This document shows positions 7,508-15,397 of a DNA stretch of 24,431 nt, in pieces. The position numbers and the translations under genes were made by a program. The notes under the pieces are model-generated. The model worked only from the letters and a program-made list of their open reading frames with translations. It was not told the origin of the DNA and searched no databases. The stretch is from Prochloron sp. SP5CPC1 (GTDB lineage: Bacteria; Cyanobacteriota; Cyanobacteriia; Cyanobacteriales; Prochloraceae), in contig JACONB010000046.1 in the NCBI GenBank assembly GCA_014323965.1, positions 1 through 24,431 on the forward strand, in the 5' to 3' direction. The stretch's first letter is position 1. Every line of letters starts with the position of its first letter.

Positions 7508-10057
7508 ATGTTAACCCTAGTTATCGTCGAATCCCCTACTAAAGCACGCACAATTCGTAAATATCTCTCTGACGGTTATCTGGTAGAGGCTTCTATGGGT
7601 CACGTCCGGGACCTTCCTTCGTCTGCTGACGAAATTCCCATCCAGTTCAAAGAAAAGGAGTGGGCAAGGCTAGGAGTGAATGTAGAGGATAATTTTCAAC
7701 CCCTATACGTGGTTCCTAAAAGCAAGAAGAAGGTTGTTGAAGAACTGAAAAAAGCGGTCAAAAAAGCGGAGCGAGTCATTCTGGCTACAGACGAAGACAG
7801 GGAAGGGGAAAGCATTAGCTGGCATTTACTTCAGGTACTCAAACCCAAGGTGCCCATCGCCCGTATGGTGTTTCACGAAATTACTCAGGAAGCTATTCTG
7901 GCGGCTCTCAATCATTGTCGGGATCTAGATTATAATCTGGTTCGCGCTCAAGAAACGAGACGGATTTTAGACCGACTGGTGGGTTATACCGTCTCTCCCC
8001 TATTGTGGAAAAAAATTGCCAGGGGGCTGTCGGCGGGACGGGTACAGTCAGTGGCTGTGCGCCTCTTGGTCATACGGGAAAGGTCTCGACGTGCTCATAA
8101 AAACGGCTCCTACTGGGACTTGAAAGCTATATTGCAGTCGGAACAAGCTTCTGGAACATTTGAAGCCAAGTTAGTGGCTGTAGGCGGGAAAAAAATTGCC
8201 ACTGGAGGCGACTTTGACCCCAAGACGGGGAAAATTGCTGCTGGGAAGGATGTTCTCCTTCTGGAAGAAAAGGAGGCTATAGCATTAAAGGAACACCTCC
8301 AAGATAAAATCTGGACCGTCAGCCAAGTTGAGGAACGACCCACCACTCGTAAACCGGCCCCACCTTTTACTACTTCCACCCTGCAACAAGAAGCCAACCG
8401 CAAACTGGGTATGGGAGGGCGACAGACCATGAAAGTTGCCCAAAGTCTCTACGAGGAGGGATATATTACCTATATGCGGACTGATTCTGTTCATCTGTCA
8501 GCCCAGGCGCTCGCCGCCGCCAGATCTTGCGTCGAGCAAATGTACGGTCCAGAATATCTCAGTGCTAAACCCCGCCAATATACCACCAAAAGCAAAGGTG
8601 CTCAGGAGGCACATGAAGCAATTCGCCCCGCTGGCAGTAGTTTTCGCTATCCTAGGGAGACTGGTTTATCAGGGAAAGAATTTCAGCTATATGACTTGAT
8701 TTGGAAGCGCACTGTTGCCAGCCAAATGGCATTGGCGCGATTAACCCAAATTACTGTCAAAATTAAAGTGGATCCTCCCGTAACCCCCCTTACAGAAGGG
8801 GCGCTGGATGCAGAATTCAGCGCTCACGGGAAGCGGATTGATTTTCCTGGGTTTTTCCGCGCCTATGTGGAAGGATCTGATGATCCGAAAGGGGCACTTT
8901 TAGATCAGGAAGTGATTCTTCCCCCTTTAAAAGTAGGAGATACTCCCAAATGCATGGAATTAGATGCTCGTTCTCACGAAACCCAACCTCCTGCTCGTTA
9001 TACAGAGGCAACCCTGGTGAAAACTCTGGAAAAAGAAGGCATCGGCAGACCCAGTACCTATGCTAGTATCATAGGTACCATTGTGGACCGAGGTTATGTT
9101 CAGAATCGCAATAAAGCTTTGATTCCCACTTTCACTGCTTTTGCGGTCACCAGCTTGCTGGAGAAGCATTTTGCCCACTTGGTGGATCCCCGCTTTACTT
9201 CCCAAATGGAGCAAACTCTAGATGAAATCGCCCACGGTAGCACCGAGTGGTCTAAGGCGATCGAGTTGGACAATGTCCAGGACCATATTAAAATCAAAAT
9301 TGGTAAATTCGGTTCTTATATCGAAGCTACTCAGGGTGAGGAAGTTTTCAAAGCTTCTATTCCCCCAGACTTGACCCTGGCAGATTTGCAGCCAGAACAG
9401 GTAGAGCAACTCCTGGAGCAAAACAGAGAAGAGAACGAATTAGGGGTACATCCAGAAACAGGAGAGACCATTTATCTTAAAATAGGTACTTATGGACCTT
9501 ATTTGCAGTTGGGTGAAGCAACAAAGGAGAAGAAAAAACCGAAGCGAGTTTCTTTACCTAAAGGGCTGAAGACTGAAGACCTGACCCTCGCAATAGCAGT
9601 TAGTTTACTCTCTCTACCTCGCCTCCTCGGAACTCATCCAGAAACATCCGCCTCAGTTAAAGCAGCGTTGGGTCCATTCGGTCCCTATGTGGTTCACGAC
9701 CAAGGTAAGGAAGGAAAAGATTATCGCTCGGTACCCCGTGAAGATGATGTCTTGACTATTTCTCTAGAACGAGCATTGGAGTTATTGGCGAACCCCAGAC
9801 CTGATGTGGTCAGAGAACTAGGACGTCACCCAGAGGATAAGAAACCAGTCAGTATTAACAAAAATCGTTTTGGTTTTTATGTCAAGCACGGCAGAGTCAG
9901 GACTGCCCTTCCTAAGGGAGAAACAGCAGAAAGCTTGAGTTTGGAAACAGCTCTTACCTTGCTGCGGACAAAAGCATCTAGTAAGTCAAGTACTAAAAAG
10001 TCTAAAACTAAAAAGAAGACAACATCGAAGAAAAAGTCTGGCAGTAGGAGTACTTAG
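7508..10057 (+). CDS. topA: DNA topoisomerase I (type IA)
   Basis: TopA relaxes negative supercoils by transient cutting of one strand through a 5'-phosphotyrosine. The TOPRIM domain starts at residue 3 (LVIVESPTKARTI), with the acidic metal site 'ATDEDREGE' (D95, D97). The catalytic tyrosine is Y322 in 'GYITYMRTDS'. The 'LEKEGIGRPSTYASII' block follows, and the C-terminal third has three GxxGPY-type topo-C repeats ('IGKFGSYIEA', 'IGTYGPYLQLGE', 'LGPFGPYVVHDQGKEGKDYR') and a Lys/Ser-rich tail. No zinc fingers are seen, as in other cyanobacterial TopA. I prefer ATG 7508 because MLTLVIVESP matches family N-termini; ATG 7490 would add MRRTIP. The segment 'IAHGSTEWSKAIELDN' seems about 30 residues shorter than I expect between the catalytic domain and the first C-terminal repeat. 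It is convergent with the PIN gene, with 4 bp between stops. Confidence 0.96.
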   Translation: MLTLVIVESPTKARTIRKYLSDGYLVEASMGHVRDLPSSADEIPIQFKEKEWARLGVNVEDNFQPLYVVPKSKKKVVEELKKAVKKAERVILATDEDREGESISWHLLQVLKPKVPIARMVFHEITQEAILAALNHCRDLDYNLVRAQETRRILDRLVGYTVSPLLWKKIARGLSAGRVQSVAVRLLVIRERSRRAHKNGSYWDLKAILQSEQASGTFEAKLVAVGGKKIATGGDFDPKTGKIAAGKDVLLLEEKEAIALKEHLQDKIWTVSQVEERPTTRKPAPPFTTSTLQQEANRKLGMGGRQTMKVAQSLYEEGYITYMRTDSVHLSAQALAAARSCVEQMYGPEYLSAKPRQYTTKSKGAQEAHEAIRPAGSSFRYPRETGLSGKEFQLYDLIWKRTVASQMALARLTQITVKIKVDPPVTPLTEGALDAEFSAHGKRIDFPGFFRAYVEGSDDPKGALLDQEVILPPLKVGDTPKCMELDARSHETQPPARYTEATLVKTLEKEGIGRPSTYASIIGTIVDRGYVQNRNKALIPTFTAFAVTSLLEKHFAHLVDPRFTSQMEQTLDEIAHGSTEWSKAIELDNVQDHIKIKIGKFGSYIEATQGEEVFKASIPPDLTLADLQPEQVEQLLEQNREENELGVHPETGETIYLKIGTYGPYLQLGEATKEKKKPKRVSLPKGLKTEDLTLAIAVSLLSLPRLLGTHPETSASVKAALGPFGPYVVHDQGKEGKDYRSVPREDDVLTISLERALELLANPRPDVVRELGRHPEDKKPVSINKNRFGFYVKHGRVRTALPKGETAESLSLETALTLLRTKASSKSSTKKSKTKKKTTSKKKSGSRST

Positions 10058-10061
10058 AGTA

Positions 10062-10670
10062 TTAGGACGATAATTGCGACTGAAGAAAACTATAACCATG
10101 GTCAAATCGTGGAATCATCCGGCAGTTGAATTGGTTAAGTTCATTAACGATATCAGGAGAGTCAAAATCTTTGGAGTTTCGATTCAGAAAACATGCCTGC
10201 TGTGGCTGATAACGTCGCAGATGCTCAAGAACCGATGCATAAACAAGGGCATCTTGTGGTGTTAGGTCATAAGTGGTTTGACCAGATGCTGCCTGGCTCA
10301 GAATCTCAGCGGTGAGCGCAACAATTTCTCCAGTCTTGATAAGACGCTCTCGACATTGTTCAAAGCGATGTTGTTCCTCCTCATTGCTTTGTATCATCAA
10401 GCTAACAGTATCTTGGATACTCTTGATACGACTTGCATAAGAAGCTGTACGTGAAAGTTGTTGTAATTCATTATTTAGCAACTTTTGTAACTCCCGGCGT
10501 CTCCTTGCTTGACGACCTAGTTTCTCATGAGGTTGAGGAAGACTATAGGCTGGAATAATGAGTTTTGCTTGCCCTGCTTGACAAAGTTGCAGAATCTGTT
10601 CACAGCTTGCACACTGCTCTTGCTCGAAGGTTAGCTCCAAAACAAAATTTGTTTCAACATAAATATTCAC
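10062..10670 (-). CDS. PIN-domain protein (putative ribonuclease), GTG start
   Basis: The product (203 aa from GTG 10670) begins with a PIN-like strand and acidic residue, VNIYVETNFVLEL. A long charged helical insert follows (about residues 60-115, Arg/Glu/Gln-rich), then 'DLTPQDALVYASVLEHL', containing the second acidic site, and 'CFLNRNSKDFDSPDIVNEL' with the third. PIN domains are metal-dependent RNases, often toxins. The start is chosen because GTG overlaps the TGA of the upstream gene (GTGA at 10667-10670) with an AAGG eight bases before it. The frame runs 18 codons further up, but that is the other gene's coding sequence read out of frame. The upstream partner is broken, so this gene may be an orphan. 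I cannot say whether the pair is toxin-antitoxin. Confidence 0.8.
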   Translation of the reverse strand: MNIYVETNFVLELTFEQEQCASCEQILQLCQAGQAKLIIPAYSLPQPHEKLGRQARRRRELQKLLNNELQQLSRTASYASRIKSIQDTVSLMIQSNEEEQHRFEQCRERLIKTGEIVALTAEILSQAASGQTTYDLTPQDALVYASVLEHLRRYQPQQACFLNRNSKDFDSPDIVNELNQFNCRMIPRFDHGYSFLQSQLSS

Positions 10671-11032
10671 GTCGTTACCTTGACTTGTGATAATGCAGCA
10701 TACAATCCTGATTGTAGCAACCATTGTTGAGAACTGTCCAAATTTTTAGGTGATTTCTCAGAGTAAATAATCTCTCCCAGCCAAGATAAAATAATTATTT
10801 CAAGATTTCTATATAAGCATTATTACCATTCCATAGAAAAAAATCATTAGGAAAAACCATTAAAAGAATAGGTCGTCTTTGGGAAAGTGCCATGTGCCAG
10901 AATATTCCGTCGGAATTGTGCCGCCCACTCTGGAGATACGTTGGTTTTTTGCTTAACTTCAACTGCAAGGATCAGTTCACCATAGCGGTTGTTAACGGAT
11001 AAATCCCAGCCAGAATCAAATCTAATAGCCAT
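10667..11032 (-). pseudogene. PD-(D/E)XK-like partner of the PIN gene, frameshifted and internally deleted
   Basis: From ATG 11032 the frame reads MAIRFDSGWDLSVNNRYGE, then 'LILAVEVKQKTNVSPEWAAQ' and 'FRRNILAHGTFPK'; the E-x-K in 'VEVKQK' resembles the core of a restriction-endonuclease-like fold. Translation stops at 10847. A shifted frame continues the protein ('ILLMVFPNDFFLWNG'), and a third stretch gives its C-terminus: 'LEIIILSWLGEIIYSEKSP', then 'LDSSQQWLLQSGLYAAL' up to the TGA at 10667-10669. The parts add up to one gene with at least one frameshift and a missing middle (perhaps 50 codons, judged from memory of related cyanobacterial proteins). It sits 28 bp after the glycosyltransferase and ends by GTGA overlap with the PIN gene, so the three were probably one operon. 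The endonuclease-fold label is an inference. Confidence 0.7.
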
Positions 11033-11060
11033 AATAGACTCACAAGAAAACTACTCCATT

Positions 11061-11816
11061 TTACTGCCAGATATCTAGAGCGCGCCAAGCAAACTGGGGT
11101 AAAGCCAGCATTCGCCGCCAACGCCAGGGTTCTTGATAGAGTCGATAAAGCCATTCTAGATGGCTCTGGATCAGCCATTGTGGCGCTCTGGATTTAACTC
11201 CCGCCCAGATGTCAAAACTACCGCCGATACCAATCCAAGTTGCTCCCGGTGCTAAGTAGCGGTGTTCCGTAATCCAAAATTCTTGTTTAGGGACTCCCAA
11301 GCCTACTAATATCAATCTGGGTTGTTTAGCTTTGATAATATTACACCATTCTCGTTCTTCTTCTGGTGAAAGATAGCCGTGGTTGTGAATAATGGATAAA
11401 CTAGGTCTTTTTTCTTGCCAAAACCGAACTGCTCCAGCGTTAACTTCAGGTTTACCCCCATAAAAACAAATGGGGTATGAGTTTTCTTTCCCTGCAATTT
11501 GTTCGAGTATTGATGTTGCTAAGTCAATTCCCGGGCAACGTTTTTGTCTTTGACCCCTCAGCCACAAATATAATATTACTCCAGAACCATCGGGAATTAC
11601 CAGCTCCGCAGTTTTAATTATATGGGCTAATTCTAGATTTTTTTCCGACAGCATTGCCATTTCAGAATTGAGGGTTACCACATGAGTCCCTAACTTTCGC
11701 TCTAAACGTAACCCCAACCAACTAGTATAGTCATCTAAGAGATGTACCGGGAGGTTAAAAACGGAAAATTCTCGGGATTGTACTCGGCACAAATTACAAT
11801 GAATATTTTCTTTCAT
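11061..11816 (-). CDS. WecG/TagA/CpsF family glycosyltransferase (GT26)
   Basis: This family transfers a sugar, such as N-acetylmannosamine or ManNAcA, to a lipid-linked acceptor in the making of cell-surface polysaccharide or teichoic acid at the membrane. The 251-aa product has the family blocks 'PVHLLDDY', 'THVVTLNSEM' (44-53), 'VIPDGSGVILYLWLRG' with D76, 'CPGIDL', 'VGLGVPKQEFWI' (171-182), 'GIGGSFDIWAG' and the C-terminal 'LEWLYRLYQEPWRWRR' (220-235). ATG 11816 has no clear Shine-Dalgarno sequence, and the first 18 residues (MKENIHCNLCRVQSREFS) look like an extension ahead of the conserved start 'FNLPVHLLDD'. The DNA coding for them is partly repeated about 110 bp upstream. The sugar specificity cannot be read from the sequence. 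Confidence 0.9.
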   Translation of the reverse strand: MKENIHCNLCRVQSREFSVFNLPVHLLDDYTSWLGLRLERKLGTHVVTLNSEMAMLSEKNLELAHIIKTAELVIPDGSGVILYLWLRGQRQKRCPGIDLATSILEQIAGKENSYPICFYGGKPEVNAGAVRFWQEKRPSLSIIHNHGYLSPEEEREWCNIIKAKQPRLILVGLGVPKQEFWITEHRYLAPGATWIGIGGSFDIWAGVKSRAPQWLIQSHLEWLYRLYQEPWRWRRMLALPQFAWRALDIWQ

Positions 11817-11881
11817 GTGCTTAAATAGTCTGGGAAATAGTTTTTCCTAGGTTAATCAAAGTTTGCTTAAAATGTTCCGCG

Positions 11882-11907
11882 CGAGATTGTACTCCGTACA
11901 AATTACA
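11882..11907. repeat. Partial duplicate of the glycosyltransferase 5' coding sequence
   Basis: These 26 bases match 11773-11798 (codons about 7-15 of the glycosyltransferase gene) at 23 of 26 positions, in the same orientation and 109 bp upstream. This copy contains the perfect inverted repeat TTGTAC-TCC-GTACAA; the copy in the gene has one mismatch in it. It lies in the 310-bp gap 11817-12126, where I find no other gene. It may be a scar of a duplicated or decayed paralogue, or a binding site. Confidence 0.5.
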
Positions 11908-12126
11908 GCGAAAATTATTCCCATTACTTTCCCGATAAATTCGCTCCCCCATCGAGCTACCCAGATTCCCTGTATTATTTTGAGAAAGTCAAGGTGGTCT
12001 ATCGAGGAGTCTTTTACTTTCCAAGATGAGCCAAAACCCCCCACTCCTAGGAGTTACAGTAGTTCTACTTTCTCTATGTTGTTAATCTGAATGAGGATAA
12101 TTCCACCCACGGTTACTGCTAAGGTT

Positions 12127-12822
12127 TCAGACATTGCTCTTTGGGGCTGCCGAAAATTGCTGATTGTATTGTTGTAGATAATCTAAAGCGGATGATGTGG
12201 TAACTTGGTCAAAATGAAGGTAAAAACGGCTGACGCTCAAGAAAGGAGAGGGGGTTTCTAAGATAAAAAGGCGATTGCAGGACTGGTTCAGTTCTGGGAG
12301 TAATGATCGGGGGGCAACTGGGGAGGCGATCCATACTTGGGCTGTTTGATGATTAGCCTTTATTGCCTCAGCAGCAGCCAGAATGGTCATTCCTGTGGCA
12401 ATTCCGTCATCTATGATAATAGCTGGATCCCCTTCAGCATTGACTTGGGGTCGGTAGCTAGCAAATTGGGATTCTTGGGTTAGGGCTTTTTCTAGAGCGA
12501 GAGACCGGGATTCATTGAGGAGGTCGCAACTGATTCTTTTTAAGAGTTTGGGGCTGCTCCAAAGAACGTTTCCATCGGTTGTTACTGCTCCAATTGCTAA
12601 TTCGCGATTCGAGAAAGTGGTAATTTTTTTCGCTACTATTATGTCTAGGGGACATTTTAGCTTCCGGGCTACGGGTATGGCGACGGGAATGGCTCCCCGG
12701 GGCAGAGCATAGACAATGGGGGATATTGCCCGGTTTGACCCCTGGCTAATTTCCTGACTGACTAATTGGGCTAGTTGTTCCCCCGCACTGAAGCGATCTG
12801 TAAATAAGATAGTTTGAGACAA
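12127..12822 (-). CDS. Phosphoribosyltransferase-domain protein
   Basis: The 231-aa product has a type I phosphoribosyltransferase fold. The PRPP-binding loop is 'AIIIDDGIATGMT' (134-146), preceded by 'VYALPRGAIPVAIPVARKL' and 'DIIVAKKI', as in stand-alone cyanobacterial and actinobacterial putative PRTases. The substrate is not known for this group. The start codon is TTG at 12822 behind the purine-rich AAGAAAGAAAGAG, giving MSQTILFTDR, which suits the family's 'F.DR..AG..LA' opening; no ATG lies close. It stands alone, 80 bp downstream of argD on the same strand, and could be co-transcribed with it. Confidence 0.88.
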   Translation of the reverse strand: MSQTILFTDRFSAGEQLAQLVSQEISQGSNRAISPIVYALPRGAIPVAIPVARKLKCPLDIIVAKKITTFSNRELAIGAVTTDGNVLWSSPKLLKRISCDLLNESRSLALEKALTQESQFASYRPQVNAEGDPAIIIDDGIATGMTILAAAEAIKANHQTAQVWIASPVAPRSLLPELNQSCNRLFILETPSPFLSVSRFYLHFDQVTTSSALDYLQQYNQQFSAAPKSNV

Positions 12823-12901
12823 GGCTCTTTCTTTCTTGACATTGTTATATTTTTATATTACAATTTGGATTAACAAAAGAAGTATTTAATTCAATAAAAC
12901 A

Positions 12902-14107
12902 TTACCACGACTTACTTGATTTGTAAAGAACTTTTTCTAGTATTTGTACCGCTGCTTCTACTTCTGGAGCGGAAACAATCAGGGGGGGTAGGAAACGCAG
13001 TACTTTCGGACCTGCTGGTATTAGCAATAAGCCTTCTTCTATTTCTGCTTTAACTATATCTAGGGAGGTGGTTGAACTGTCTTCTTTCAGTTCCATACCA
13101 TTAATTAAACCCCAACCTCGCACTTGAGTAAATAAATGGGGATATTTCAGGGCGATGGCCTGCAATTTACCCCGCAACTGTTCCCCTCGCTCCTGAACGT
13201 TTTGGAGCAGGTTTTCTTTTTCCAGGGTTTGTGCTACAGTTAAAGCGGCAGCGCAGGCTAAAGGGTTTCCACCAAAGGTACTGGCGTGGTTTCCGGGTTC
13301 AAAGACATCGCAGGACTTTTTGCACATCATGGCTCCGATAGGAATTCCTCCTGCTAAACCTTTGGCACTGGTAAAGATATCCGGTTCTATTTCTAAGTGT
13401 TCGTAGCCCCACAATTTACCTGTGCGTCCCATTCCCGTTTGTACTTCATCTAAGATGAGGAGAATTCCGGTTTGGTCGCAAATTTTCCGTAAGTGCGAGA
13501 AATACTCCCTTTCCCCTGGTACCACTCCACCCTCTCCTTGTAAGGGTTCTAACATAATGGCGACGGTTTGGGGATTTTTGCTTAGGGTTTTTTCTTCAAT
13601 TGCTGGTATATCATTGTAGGGAACGTATTTAAATCCCGATACTAAAGGGGAAAAGTCTTTTTGATATTTGGGTTGTCCGGTAGCTGTAATGGTGGCTAGG
13701 GTGCGTCCATGAAAGCTAGCTTTGGCTGTTATAATAACAGGGTCTTGGGTCATATGCAACACTTTATAGGCATATTTACGAGCTAGTTTAATGGCTGCTT
13801 CGTTTGCTTCTGCACCGGAGTTACAAAAAAATGCTTTATCCGCAACGGAATTTGCTACTATCCAGTCTGCTAATTTTTCTTGTTCTGGGATATGATAGAG
13901 GTTGGAGGTGTGATGTAACTTTTTGATTTGCTCGGTTACTGTTTCTACTAGGGCTGGGTGAGCGTGACCTAAGGTACAAGTGGCTATTCCGGCTACGAAG
14001 TCCAGATATTCCCGTCCGTCTGTATCCCAAACGCGACAACCTTCTCCTCTTTCCAGGGCTATGGGAAAGCGCCCGTAAGTGTTCATGACGCTGCTGTGGA
14101 AATTCAT
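12902..14107 (-). CDS. argD: Acetylornithine aminotransferase
   Basis: ArgD is a class III PLP-dependent aminotransferase that converts N-acetylglutamate semialdehyde to N-acetylornithine in arginine synthesis. The 401-aa product is full length. It has 'CNSGAEANEAAIKLARKYAY' (95-114), the cofactor Asp in 'LILDEVQTGMGRTG' (217-230), the Schiff-base lysine K249 in 'FTSAKGLAGGIPIGAM' and 'ASTFGGNPLACAAAL'. ATG 14107 follows a good AAGGAG seven bases upstream. The N-terminal mitochondrial-type or long extension seen in some homologues is absent. Related enzymes (ornithine or 4-aminobutyrate transaminases) are possible, but the length and the 'YGRFPIALERGEGCRVWD' start favour ArgD. Confidence 0.95.
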   Translation of the reverse strand: MNFHSSVMNTYGRFPIALERGEGCRVWDTDGREYLDFVAGIATCTLGHAHPALVETVTEQIKKLHHTSNLYHIPEQEKLADWIVANSVADKAFFCNSGAEANEAAIKLARKYAYKVLHMTQDPVIITAKASFHGRTLATITATGQPKYQKDFSPLVSGFKYVPYNDIPAIEEKTLSKNPQTVAIMLEPLQGEGGVVPGEREYFSHLRKICDQTGILLILDEVQTGMGRTGKLWGYEHLEIEPDIFTSAKGLAGGIPIGAMMCKKSCDVFEPGNHASTFGGNPLACAAALTVAQTLEKENLLQNVQERGEQLRGKLQAIALKYPHLFTQVRGWGLINGMELKEDSSTTSLDIVKAEIEEGLLLIPAGPKVLRFLPPLIVSAPEVEAAVQILEKVLYKSSKSW

Positions 14108-14143
14108 TTTGGTCTCCTTTTTAATTACATTATTTTAAGCGGG

Positions 14144-14164
14144 GATAGGGAGATAGGGAGATGG
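14144..14164. repeat. Octamer tandem repeat (GATAGGGA) ahead of argD
   Basis: GATAGGGA is repeated about two and a half times, the last copy as GATGG. A related octamer, GATGGGGT, is repeated three times at 21443-21466. The remainder of 14108-14314 holds a GC hairpin (GATCCGGC/GCCGGGTC near 14227-14245) and no gene that I can support. Confidence 0.6.
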
Positions 14165-14314
14165 TTCCACCAGGACATGATAACCTATTTGCTAGAGGAA
14201 GCCCTTGTATCTTGCGCGCCCGCAGGGATCCGGCTTTGCCGGGTCGCGCTCTGGAAATTGACCCCAAGAATCATCCTATACTAAATTTTCAAGCATTAAC
14301 CCATAAAAGAACCA

Positions 14315-14361
14315 ATGAAAGTAAAACCCTTAACTGTAGGTCCAATTTTGGGTGCAGTCAC
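14315..14361 (+). pseudogene. 5' fragment of PhoD-like phosphatase gene, cut by TnpB element B
   Basis: ATG 14315 starts MKVKPLTVGPILGAVT, which matches the N-terminus of PhoD-like metallophosphatases (family pattern 'GPILG.VT.T.A.IW'). After the second base of the last Thr codon the sequence turns into the left end of element B. The split falls exactly where alignment of the two TnpB elements puts the left boundary, after GTCAC. This supports both the gene call and the element end. The remaining gene is at 15802-16452. Confidence 0.65.
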
Positions 14362-14854
14362 GGAGAGGAGACGGGAGCCTTTCCTCCCCGTGAATTTCAT
14401 TCCGGGGAGGAAAGGCGACCCGTGCGGTTTTAACCGCCTAACCAATATTTCATCTAGGTGATATAATTGGATGATGGAACAAATATTGACTATAGTCTGC
14501 CTTTATTCAACCTACCCCTGAACAAGCCAAAAAACTTGAGTTAACTTTAGGGGCATTTGCTAATGAAAGGCAACTATATCAATACAACCGTCAATCCTAA
14601 AATAAAGAACAAGAATCGGATTCAAGCCGAGGTTTATAAGGTTGTTAAAGAACGGTTTAACCTGTCAGCTAACTTAGCTGTTAGGGCTTGTGCTAGAGTT
14701 GCGTCTAATCGTAAAACAGCCGCCTTAAAGAAATGCCCAGTTAAAGCTTTCAAACCTACTTCAGCAGATTATGACGCTAGGATCTTCTCTTATCGAGAGA
14801 AAAATAAAACCGTTAGTCTGTCTACCGTTGCAGGTCTCCAGCGGCTTAAAATGA

Positions 14855-14952
14855 AGCTCACAGAGCCACAGAGGCGCAGAGGATAGCACGGTTCTCTAGG
14901 GGTTTTAAACGCCTGTTTATAAATCCTCCGTGCCGGAGCGCCTCTGCGCGCG
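14855..14952. repeat. Fold-back palindromic insertion in tnpB copy B
   Basis: Absent from copy A at the same point. Arms CAGAGGCGC (14869-14877) and GCGCCTCTG (14938-14946) are exact inverted repeats, as are the inner GCACGG (14886-14891) and CCGTGC (14928-14933). Its GGATAGCACGGTTCTC resembles GGATAGCACCGTCTCC in the 38-nt unit of the other insertion, suggesting a related repeat family. The outer limits are judged from alignment with copy A and are approximate. Confidence 0.7.
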
Positions 14953-15282
14953 TTGATTTTAGGAAATTACCAGATAGGGAAGTTGAAAGGAAGAACGCCA
15001 ACATCAGCAACCCTATCTAAACATAGAGACGGTAAACTGTACATCCATATTCAAATTAAAGACCAAGTACCAGATCCTCAAAAATCAGATGATGTTATCG
15101 GTGTAGATTTAGGTCGGAGTGACATTGCGGTAACATCTGAAGGGGAAAGCTGGAGTGGTCAAAGGATTACTCAAGTTCGAGACAGGTTTTCCAGAGTTAG
15201 AGCTTCTGTACAGAGGAAAGGCACAAAGGGAGCGAAAAGACTCCTGAAACGGCTATCCGGTAGAGAGAAGCGGTATCAAACC

Positions 15283-15397
15283 GCGCGCAAAGGCGCTAAG
15301 GCGCAAAGGGACACAATTACACTCCGACTGCGGTATAGCACCGTCTCCTTCCAATTACACCCCAACTGCGGGATAGCACCGTCTCCCTTAATTCCTA
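15283..15397 (+). repeat. Repeat insertion inside tnpB copy B (heptad arm plus two 38-nt units)
   Basis: It begins with a heptad-like arm (GCGCAAAGGCGCTAAGGCGC region, 15285-15310). Two units of the ACTGCGG(T/G)ATAGCACCGTCTCC type follow, starting at 15327 and 15365. Bases 15325-15396 are identical over 72 bp to the reverse complement of 3868-3939. The site in tnpB is just after KRYQT, and the following 26 codons or so of tnpB are missing. Confidence 0.85.
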
